Positions 1 to 5,404 of a DNA stretch of 5,404 bases are shown here, piece after piece; the stretch's first letter is position 1, and every line of letters starts with the position of its first letter. The notes beneath the pieces are model-generated. The model searched no databases and had not been told where the DNA came from. It saw only the letters and a list, made by a program, of their open reading frames with translations. Both the position numbers and the translations under genes were made by a program. The stretch is from Terrirubrum sp051646285. Its GTDB lineage: Bacteria > Pseudomonadota > Alphaproteobacteria > Rhizobiales > Beijerinckiaceae. The stretch covers positions 1 through 5,404 of the forward strand of contig JBOFCU010000196.1 of NCBI GenBank assembly GCA_051646285.1. The letters run 5' to 3'.

Positions 1-227
1 TGGATCGGGCAAGGCTCGGTCAGCAGAAGTGTGGCGTAGAGATTGCCCGGCCGCGAAAACCACGTGCGGCCAAGCCGCCCGCGCCCCCTGGTCTGCTCGT
101 CTGCAACAAGCCACAACGGCCCTCTTTCACCGCTGCGTGCACGCGCCATGGCTTCATCCATCGTTGAGCCAATGGTGCTGAAGTGGTCGGCGCGAAATCC
201 CGTCGCCGTGGCGCGGGCACCCAGCAT
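1..227 (-). CDS. birA: Biotin-[acetyl-CoA-carboxylase] ligase, N-terminal part, 3' end truncated by window edge
   Basis: Reading the minus strand from the ATG at 227 gives 75 codons plus two bases, with no stop before the window edge. The product begins MLGARATATGFRADHFSTIG and contains GSTMDEA (residues 20-26), DEQTRGRGRLGRTWFS (43-58) and GNLYATLLL (61-69). RGRGRLGR is the biotin/biotinyl-AMP binding loop of biotin protein ligases (GRGRRGR in E. coli BirA). The enzyme makes biotinyl-AMP from ATP and biotin and transfers biotin to a lysine of carboxylase carrier proteins in the cytoplasm. The catalytic domain starts within the first 20 residues, so the N-terminal winged-helix DNA-binding domain of E. 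coli BirA is absent, implying a ligase without repressor function. The ATG shares one base with the nuoN stop (TGATG). I see no clear Shine-Dalgarno sequence, so translation probably depends on ribosomes finishing nuoN. The identity is firm although only the first third or so of the gene is visible. Confidence 0.92.
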   Translation of the reverse strand, partial: MLGARATATGFRADHFSTIGSTMDEAMARARSGERGPLWLVADEQTRGRGRLGRTWFSRPGNLYATLLLTEPCPI

Positions 228-1657
228 CAGAACAGGGATTTCGCCGCCGCCGCCGCCGCACTCACCAAAGGTCCGGGAACCAGTGTGAACAGCACGACAA
301 ACAGGGCTGACACAGCCAGCACCACCTTGACGGCGGCTGCACCATTATCGAAGGCAGGTTGTGCTTCATCAAAGTAGATAATCTTGACGACGCGCAAATA
401 ATAATAGGCGCCAACAACGCTGGTGACGACGCCGATGACGGCCAGGGCAAACAGGTTGGCTTTCATGGCAGCAGCAAAGACATAATATTTTGCGAAAAAG
501 CCGGCGAGTGGCGGAATGCCCGCCAGAGAAAACATGAACATCGACAAGGCGAACGCCATCCACGGATTGGTGCGCGACAGCCCTGCCAATTCCTCGATCC
601 GCTCCACAGACTGCCCGCCCCGGCGCATCATCAACACACATGCAAACGCACCCAGCGTGGTGAGCAGATAAATCGCCATATAGGTGAGAACTCCCTGCAC
701 ACCCTCTGCGGTTCCCGCTGCGAGCCCAACGAGCGCATATCCCATATTCGCGATGGACGAATAGGCGAGCAGGCGTTTGATATTGGTCTGACCAATTGCA
801 GCGAACGCGCCGAGCACCATCGAGGCAATGGCAATGAACGTAATGACCTGCTGCCATTGCGGCGTCATGCTTGGGAATGCGCCAATGACAAGACGGACAA
901 GCATGGCCATCGCGGCCATTTTGGGTGCTGCTGCGAAAAAAGCTGCGACTGGCGTTGGGGCGCCTTCATAAACATCCGGTGTCCACATATGGAACGGCAC
1001 GGCCGAAATCTTGAAGGCCATGCCAGCGATGATGAAGACGAGGCCAATAATCACGCCATTGCTGGTATGCCCCTTCACAGCGGCAGCTATGCCCGGAAAG
1101 GTAACAGTGCCGGAAAAGCCATAGACGAGCGAAGCGCCGTACAGCAGCATGCCTGACGACAATGCGCCAAGAACGAAATATTTCAGGCCCGCCTCTGTGG
1201 CCTTCGCATTGTCGCGATGAATGGCGGCTGTGACGTAAAGCGCCAGCGACTGCAATTCCAGTCCAAGATAAACGGCAATCAGATCATTCGCAGAAATCAT
1301 CATCATCATGCCCAACGTCGAAAGCACGATGAGAATGGCATATTCGAATTTCTGCACGCCCTCGCGTGCCATCCAGTCAAACGACATCATCAGGGCAGCC
1401 ATGGAGCCGATGAGTGTTGCAACCTTCATGAACCGCGCGAAGCCGTCCGAGATAAACGCGCCTTGAAAAACGACGGTCTTTTCCCCGCCGCCGCGCAGCA
1501 CGAGCAGCAGTGCGGCAAAAAGCAAGGCCAGCGCCAGCATTTCAACAAGGCGCCGCCCCTTGTCGCCCTTGATCGCGCCGATGAGCACAAGGACCAGTGC
1601 GCCAACGGCCAGCGTCAGCTCAGGAAAGGCAGGGACAAAATTTGGCAGCGCGGTCAT
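227..1657 (-). CDS. nuoN: NADH-quinone oxidoreductase subunit N (proton-pumping antiporter-like subunit)
   Basis: Antiporter-like subunit of complex I (Nqo14/ND2) nearest the quinone module of the membrane arm. From the ATG at 1657 it has 476 residues, close to the E. coli length, with predominantly hydrophobic helices. Key residues are intact: E134 (YLGLELQSLALYV), K159 (AGLKYFVLGA), K216 and H223 (GMAFKISAVPFHMWTPDVYEGAPTP region), K246 (AAPKMAAM) and K390 (PPLAGFFAKYY), matching the conserved Glu/Lys series of E. coli NuoN. The start is ambiguous. The ATG at 1657 has only a weak GTGAG, seven bases upstream, while an in-frame GTG at 1669 would add MSSA and overlap the nuoM TGA by four bases (GTGA). 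I prefer the ATG because it is the commoner start codon and has a correctly spaced, if weak, site. The C-terminus carries six consecutive alanines, each coded GCG. The TGA shares one base with the birA ATG. Confidence 0.97.
   Translation of the reverse strand: MTALPNFVPAFPELTLAVGALVLVLIGAIKGDKGRRLVEMLALALLFAALLLVLRGGGEKTVVFQGAFISDGFARFMKVATLIGSMAALMMSFDWMAREGVQKFEYAILIVLSTLGMMMMISANDLIAVYLGLELQSLALYVTAAIHRDNAKATEAGLKYFVLGALSSGMLLYGASLVYGFSGTVTFPGIAAAVKGHTSNGVIIGLVFIIAGMAFKISAVPFHMWTPDVYEGAPTPVAAFFAAAPKMAAMAMLVRLVIGAFPSMTPQWQQVITFIAIASMVLGAFAAIGQTNIKRLLAYSSIANMGYALVGLAAGTAEGVQGVLTYMAIYLLTTLGAFACVLMMRRGGQSVERIEELAGLSRTNPWMAFALSMFMFSLAGIPPLAGFFAKYYVFAAAMKANLFALAVIGVVTSVVGAYYYLRVVKIIYFDEAQPAFDNGAAAVKVVLAVSALFVVLFTLVPGPLVSAAAAAAKSLF
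242..259 (-). repeat. (GCG)6 trinucleotide run at the end of nuoN
   Basis: Six identical GCG codons in tandem encode six alanines just before the terminal KSLF of NuoN. Because the unit is three bases, slippage would change the number of alanines without shifting the frame. It sits 15 bases upstream of the birA start codon, where an ordinary ribosome binding site would be expected nearby but none is evident. Confidence 0.85.
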
Positions 1658-1665
1658 GGCAGAAC

Positions 1666-3171
1666 TCACTGGACACTGAGAGACGCGGTCTTGGCGGCTC
1701 CCAGCGCGGCTTCATAGCCTTTGATCAGATGATCGGTGGAGGCGGCGAATACATCGAGGATCGGGCCTGGACGCACACCATAATAAATCGTCAGCACCAC
1801 CAGCGGCACGAGCACGATCATTTCACGGCGCGTCAAATCCGTCATGCTCATCAGCGACGGTTTTTCCAGTTCGCCAAAAATCATGCGGGCGTAGAGCCAA
1901 AGCGCATAAGCTGCGGACAGCACAACGCCGATTGTTGCGAAAAACGCGACCCACGTGTTGGCCCGGAACGCACCGACGAGTGTCAGAAATTCGCCAACAA
2001 ACCCGGATGTGCCCGGCAAGCCGACATTTGCCATGGTGAATACCATGAAAATGATGGCGTAGAGCGGCATGCGATGCACAAGGCCGCCATAGGCTGCGAT
2101 CTCGCGGGTGTGGAGCCGGTCATATACCACACCGACGCACAGAAAGAGCGCACCGGAAACAAAGCCATGCGAGATCATCTGGAACATGGCACCCTGAATG
2201 CCCTGCGTATTCAGGGAAAACAGCCCCATCGTCACAAAGCCCATATGCGCGACGGATGAATAGGCAATCAGCTTTTTCACATCCTCCTGCATCATCGCCA
2301 CCAGCGAAGTGTAGATGATGGCAATCACCGACATCGCGAACACGAGCGGAGCAAAATATTGTGATGCTTCCGGGAACATCGGAATCGAGAAGCGGATGAA
2401 GCCGTAGCCGCCCATTTTCAACAGAATGGCAGCCAGCACGACAGAGCCTGCTGTTGGTGCCTCGACATGCGCATCCGGCAGCCATGTGTGCACCGGCCAC
2501 ATCGGCATTTTCACCGCAAAGGAGGCAAAAAAGGCCAGCCATAGCCATTTCTGCATGGATGACGGGAATTTATGCTGCAACAGTGCAACAATATCTGTCG
2601 TGCCCGCACTCCAATACATCGCCATGATGGCCAGCAGCATCAGCACCGAGCCGAGCAGCGTATACAGGAAGAATTTGAACGACGCATAAATGCGCCGCTT
2701 GCCACCCCATATGCCGATGATGAGAAACATCGGGATCAGGCCAGCTTCGAAAAACACATAGAAGGCGATCAGATCGAGCGCTGAAAACACGCCGATCATC
2801 AGTGTTTCGAGCACGAGAAATGCCACCATATACTCGCGCACACGCTTGGTAACGGATTCCCATGACGCAATGATGCAAAACGGCATCAGAAACGTGGTCA
2901 GCAGAATAAACGGCATCGAGAAGCCATCGACGCCGAGCTTGAATTTAATCGTCTCGGAAATCCACGCATATTCTTCGACAAGCTGGAAATTGGACGATGC
3001 GATGTCGAAGCGGTTCCAGGCGACCAGAGACAGCAAAAATGTCGCGATGGTCGTCCAAAGAGCGATGGCACGCACATTCTTCAAATTGGCTTCATTGTCG
3101 TCACGGAAGGCAAGGATCAACCCTGCGCCGACGAGCGGCAGCAGAAGCAGTCCGGAAAGAAGGCCGGGCAT
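1666..3171 (-). CDS. nuoM: NADH-quinone oxidoreductase subunit M (proton-pumping antiporter-like subunit)
   Basis: Central antiporter-like subunit of the complex I membrane arm (Nqo13/ND4), placed between NuoL and NuoN. The 501-residue length is normal for the family, and the protein is hydrophobic throughout, consistent with 14 membrane helices. The buried charged residues of the proton path are present: E142 (FFEAGLIPMFLIIGIWGG), K221 and H228 (KMPMWPVHTWLPDAH), K252 (LAAILLKMGGYG), H335 (QMISHGFVSG) and E394 (FVGEFLTL). These correspond to E. coli E144, K234, K265 and E407, plus conserved histidines. The LPDAHVEAPTAGSV stretch is a family signature. The start is the ATG overlapping the nuoL stop (TGATG), backed by a strong GGAGGAG site. 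No truncation or frameshift is seen. The TGA lies nine bases before the preferred nuoN ATG. Confidence 0.98.
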   Translation of the reverse strand: MPGLLSGLLLLPLVGAGLILAFRDDNEANLKNVRAIALWTTIATFLLSLVAWNRFDIASSNFQLVEEYAWISETIKFKLGVDGFSMPFILLTTFLMPFCIIASWESVTKRVREYMVAFLVLETLMIGVFSALDLIAFYVFFEAGLIPMFLIIGIWGGKRRIYASFKFFLYTLLGSVLMLLAIMAMYWSAGTTDIVALLQHKFPSSMQKWLWLAFFASFAVKMPMWPVHTWLPDAHVEAPTAGSVVLAAILLKMGGYGFIRFSIPMFPEASQYFAPLVFAMSVIAIIYTSLVAMMQEDVKKLIAYSSVAHMGFVTMGLFSLNTQGIQGAMFQMISHGFVSGALFLCVGVVYDRLHTREIAAYGGLVHRMPLYAIIFMVFTMANVGLPGTSGFVGEFLTLVGAFRANTWVAFFATIGVVLSAAYALWLYARMIFGELEKPSLMSMTDLTRREMIVLVPLVVLTIYYGVRPGPILDVFAASTDHLIKGYEAALGAAKTASLSVQ

Positions 3172-5192
3172 CAGTGCGCTCCTCCGAAAATCGACCAGGT
3201 GACGAGCGCGGCGACACCGAGCAACATCGCGAAGGCATAGTGATAAACATAGCCCGTCTGCAACCGTACGACGCGGTCGGTCACGTCAACCACACGCGCT
3301 GAAATGCCGTCCGGCCCCAGACCATCAATAACAGCACCATCACCCTTCTTCCACAGGAAGCGGCCAAGCCATTTCGCAGGGCGAACAAACAGGAAGTCAT
3401 ACAGCTCATCAAAATACCATTTGTTGAGCAAGAAGCGGTACAAAAGCGGCTGGCTGGCCGCGAGTTTGCCGGGCAATTCGGGGCTGCGCACATACATAAT
3501 GTAGGCCAGCACAAAGCCCAGCAGCATGGCGACGAATGGTGAGGCTTTCACCCAGAATGGCACATTATGCATTTCATGCAGAATATGATTTTCCTTGGCC
3601 GTGAAAATCGCACCCTTCCAAAATCCATCGTAATTATGGCCAATAAATCCTTCCTTGAACGCAAAGCCTGCAAACAAGGCTCCGAGCGCCAGCACAATCA
3701 ATGGCACCAGCATGACCATTGGCGATTCATGCGGTGTATGCGCATGACCGTCGCCATGACCATGGCCATGATCATCGTGTTTTTTGTGATCGTCAGCATG
3801 ATGCGCGAGATCATGAGAATCGTGATGAGCATCACCATGCCCACCCCAGCGCGGCGCGCCTTCAAAGGTCATGAAGTACAGACGCCAGGAATAAAAGCTG
3901 GTCATCAATGCAGCCATCACCAGCAGCACAAATGCCATGCTGGCTCCGGGCGCATGGGATGCAAAAGCTGCTTCAATCACCGCATCCTTCGAGAAAAATC
4001 CAGCCGTCAGCGGAAATCCAGTCAGGGCCAGCGTGCCGATTGTCATCATCGCGGCTGTAAAGGGAATATGTTTGCGCAAGCCGCCCATGTTCCGCATGTC
4101 CTGCTCATGGTGCATGGCGTGGATCACCGAGCCTGCGCCAAGGAACAGCAGTGCCTTGAAAAATGCGTGTGTGAACAGATGGAATATACCGGCAGAATAG
4201 GCTCCAACGCCCAACGCGACAAACATGTAGCCGAGCTGCGAGCACGTTGAATAAGCGATCACGCGCTTGATGTCGTTTTGCACAAGACCAACGGTGGCAG
4301 CAAAAAATGCCGTGATCGCCCCCACGACGATCACCACAGACAAGGCTGTGGGCGACCATTCAAAAATCGGCGACAGGCGCGCAACCATGAAGACGCCAGC
4401 CGTGACCATGGTGGCGGCGTGAATGAGCGCCGATACCGGCGTCGGGCCTTCCATCGCATCCGGCAGCCAGGTGTGCAGCAGAAATTGCGCGGATTTGCCC
4501 ATCGCGCCCATAAACAGCAACAGGCAGGTGATCGTGATCGCATTCCATTCAATGCCGATGAACTTGAAATTGGCCGTGGCCAATTCACCCACCCGCGGGA
4601 AAATGGCGTCAAACGACACAGAACCAAACAGCACGAACACAAGGGAAATGCCAAGCGCAAAACCGAAATCGCCGACGCGGTTGACGATGAAGGCTTTCAT
4701 GGCGGCATTGATGGCGGACTGTTTCTGATACCAGAAACCAATCAGCAGATAGGATGCCAGACCGACACCTTCCCAGCCAAAAAACATCTGCACCAGATTG
4801 TCTGATGTGACGAGCATCAGCATCGCAAATGTAAACAGCGACAGATAGGCGAAGAAGCGAGGCCGCGATGGATCTTCGTGCATGTATCCAATGGAATAGA
4901 GATGCACGAGCGCGGACACAGTGTTGACGACGACAAGCATCACCAAAGTCAGCCGGTCAATGCGGAAAGCCCAGTCCACAACAAGATTGCCGGACTGCAT
5001 CCACTGCATGACCTGGATGCGCTGCATGCCCCCGGAAGCGTCAAACGAGAAAAATGCCACCCATGACAGCAGCGCACATATCATCAGGAATGATGTGGTT
5101 ACCAGTTCGCTGGGGCGCGCGCCAAGCACGCGGCCAAATATTCCGGCAATCAGAAAGCCCAGCAGCGGAAGAAAGACGATGGCGTGATACAT
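3171..5192 (-). CDS. nuoL: NADH-quinone oxidoreductase subunit L (proton-pumping antiporter-like subunit)
   Basis: Distal antiporter-like subunit of the complex I membrane arm (Nqo12/ND5), which moves protons across the cytoplasmic membrane when NADH is oxidised by quinone. It has 673 residues against 613 in E. coli. Key residues are intact: E141 (FFGWEGVG), K233 (MGKSAQ), H258 (ALIHAATMVTAG), H342 and K346 (THAFFKALLF), and K402-D403 (TAGFFSKD), the equivalents of E. coli E144, K229, H254, H338, K342 and K399-D400. After the 14-helix antiporter-like core, residues about 551-568 form a further helix. Residues about 583-640 (with KWYFDELYD) look like the long lateral helix that runs along NuoM and NuoN, and about 650-669 is the final anchoring helix. 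A charged His/Asp-rich loop (residues 451-489) accounts for much of the extra length. The ATG at 5192 follows nuoK by two bases and has a GAAGGG ribosome site. The TGA overlaps the nuoM ATG by one base. Confidence 0.98.
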   Translation of the reverse strand: MYHAIVFLPLLGFLIAGIFGRVLGARPSELVTTSFLMICALLSWVAFFSFDASGGMQRIQVMQWMQSGNLVVDWAFRIDRLTLVMLVVVNTVSALVHLYSIGYMHEDPSRPRFFAYLSLFTFAMLMLVTSDNLVQMFFGWEGVGLASYLLIGFWYQKQSAINAAMKAFIVNRVGDFGFALGISLVFVLFGSVSFDAIFPRVGELATANFKFIGIEWNAITITCLLLFMGAMGKSAQFLLHTWLPDAMEGPTPVSALIHAATMVTAGVFMVARLSPIFEWSPTALSVVIVVGAITAFFAATVGLVQNDIKRVIAYSTCSQLGYMFVALGVGAYSAGIFHLFTHAFFKALLFLGAGSVIHAMHHEQDMRNMGGLRKHIPFTAAMMTIGTLALTGFPLTAGFFSKDAVIEAAFASHAPGASMAFVLLVMAALMTSFYSWRLYFMTFEGAPRWGGHGDAHHDSHDLAHHADDHKKHDDHGHGHGDGHAHTPHESPMVMLVPLIVLALGALFAGFAFKEGFIGHNYDGFWKGAIFTAKENHILHEMHNVPFWVKASPFVAMLLGFVLAYIMYVRSPELPGKLAASQPLLYRFLLNKWYFDELYDFLFVRPAKWLGRFLWKKGDGAVIDGLGPDGISARVVDVTDRVVRLQTGYVYHYAFAMLLGVAALVTWSIFGGAH
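3179..3185 (-). promoter_or_regulatory. Ribosome binding site of nuoM inside the end of nuoL
   Basis: The minus strand reads GGAGGAG, close to the ideal Shine-Dalgarno sequence, with seven bases to the nuoM ATG at 3171. It is formed by the last nuoL codons (for Phe-Gly-Gly-Ala-His). It fixes the nuoM start and should give strong initiation despite the overlapping stop and start codons. Confidence 0.75.
3726..3842 (-). other. Histidine/aspartate-rich loop of NuoL
   Basis: Codons 451-489 of nuoL encode a hydrophilic segment with 14 histidines and 8 aspartates, including DDHGHGHGDGHAH. It lies between a membrane helix ending near SFYSWRLYFMTF and the next one, starting near PMVMLVPLIV. E. coli NuoL has no such segment at this place as I recall it, whereas alphaproteobacterial NuoL proteins often carry His-rich loops of variable length here. 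It resembles the His-rich loops of metal transporters and could bind zinc, nickel or copper, but that is inference. Confidence 0.85.
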
Positions 5193-5194
5193 GG

Positions 5195-5404
5195 TCAGCC
5201 CTTCATCATGTTGATGTCTTCGACCGCGATGGTGCCGCGGTTGCGGAAGAACACGACGAGGATCGCAAGTCCGATGGCTGCTTCCGCAGCGGCGACCGTG
5301 AGAATGAGCAGCGCAAAAATCTGGCCGACAATGTCATTCAGGTGCGCCGAGAACGCTACGAAGTTGATGTTGACGGACAACAGAATGAGTTCGATCGACA
5401 TCAA
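5195..5404 (-). CDS. nuoK: NADH-quinone oxidoreductase subunit K, 5' end truncated by window edge
   Basis: Small membrane subunit of complex I (Nqo11/ND4L family), sitting between NuoJ/NuoA and the antiporter-like subunits in the cytoplasmic membrane. The 69 visible codons end at a TGA at 5197-5195. The family protein is usually about 100-102 residues, so I infer that about 33 N-terminal residues, covering the first membrane helix, lie beyond the window. The first visible codon, TTG, is therefore an internal leucine, not a start. Two hydrophobic helices are seen. Visible residues E5 (in LMSIELILL) and E41 (in AAAEAAIGLA) are 36 apart, matching the spacing of the two essential buried glutamates E36 and E72 of E. 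coli NuoK. The tail FFRNRGTIAVEDINMMKG is typical of alphaproteobacteria. Its last codons carry the ribosome binding site of nuoL, which begins two bases downstream. The identification is very secure; only the missing start is uncertain. Confidence 0.97.
   Translation of the reverse strand: MMSIELILLSVNINFVAFSAHLNDIVGQIFALLILTVAAAEAAIGLAILVVFFRNRGTIAVEDINMMKG
5199..5204 (-). promoter_or_regulatory. Ribosome binding site of nuoL inside the end of nuoK
   Basis: The minus strand reads GAAGGG here, ending six bases before the nuoL ATG at 5192. It lies within the last nuoK codons (ATG AAG GGC TGA). It supports the ATG at 5192 as the nuoL start and suggests that ribosomes finishing nuoK help load nuoL. 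Confidence 0.6.

Noticed and set aside
20..220. 66-codon minus-strand frame near the left edge, a possible alternative to birA
   Set aside because: It overlaps birA in a different frame. The birA frame contains the diagnostic RGRGRLGR and GNLY motifs, while this one has an Arg/Ala/Gly-rich composition with no recognisable motif.
359..1156. 265-codon open frame on the plus strand, antisense to nuoN
   Set aside because: It is rich in His, Arg, Cys, Gln and Asn with no recognisable domain, has no convincing ribosome site, and lies entirely opposite a well-conserved nuoN. It is the expected reverse-strand shadow of a hydrophobic gene with biased third positions.
1597..2259. 220-codon open frame on the plus strand across the nuoM/nuoN junction
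   Set aside because: Low-complexity charged composition, no domain recognisable, and fully opposite nuoM and nuoN coding sequence whose conserved residues explain the DNA.
3726..3842. Repeated catg-type short palindromes (such as CCATGG and ATGATCAT) suggesting a regulatory or repeat element
   Set aside because: They arise from runs of His and Asp codons in the NuoL loop, lie within a coding region, and show no regular unit or stem-loop organisation beyond what these codons produce.
3567..4250. 227-codon plus-strand open frame with a Met/Ile-rich hydrophobic stretch, opposite nuoL
   Set aside because: The Met/Ile/Val-rich part is simply the antisense of the NuoL His/Asp-rich loop (CAT and GAT codons read as ATG and ATC/ATG on the other strand). 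There is no independent evidence for a gene.
5402..5404. TTG at the right edge as a start codon of a 69-residue protein
   Set aside because: Alignment from memory with about 102-residue NuoK places this codon at an internal leucine (in ILMSIEL), so the true start lies outside the window.

Overview
The window is the distal, minus-strand end of a respiratory complex I (NADH:ubiquinone oxidoreductase, nuo) operon, running straight into a biotin-protein ligase gene. Read in the direction of transcription (right to left) the order is nuoK (5' end cut off by the window edge), nuoL, nuoM, nuoN and birA (3' end cut off by the other edge). Coding is essentially wall to wall. The largest gap between genes is a handful of bases, and two junctions are one-base TGATG stop/start overlaps. 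No RNA gene, mobile element, CRISPR array, internal terminator or convincing internal promoter is visible.

The organism is most likely an alphaproteobacterium, tentatively of the Hyphomicrobiales (Rhizobiales). This rests on remembered family features, not on a search: the NuoK C-terminal tail (RNRGTIAVEDINMMKG), the NuoL N-terminus (MYHAIVFLPLLGFLIAG), a NuoL longer than the E. coli protein with a His-rich loop, and a birA lacking the DNA-binding domain directly after nuoN. A genus cannot be named from this.

Layout: 5404-5195 holds nuoK, a small membrane subunit that links the core of the membrane arm to the antiporter-like subunits. 5192-3171 holds nuoL, 3171-1666 nuoM and 1657-227 nuoN. 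These are the three Mrp-antiporter-like proton-pumping subunits, and their key buried Glu/Lys/His residues are all present, so the proton-translocating machinery looks intact. 227-1 holds the first 75 codons of birA, which attaches biotin to carboxylase carrier proteins and has no direct role in respiration; it probably rides on the nuo transcript.

I looked for an undescribed system and did not find one. The long open frames on the plus strand are antisense shadows of the nuo genes. The points most worth a second look are the histidine/aspartate-rich loop in NuoL, the tight coupling of birA to nuoN, an STM in place of STN in the BirA substrate-site region, and a (GCG)6 codon run at the end of nuoN.
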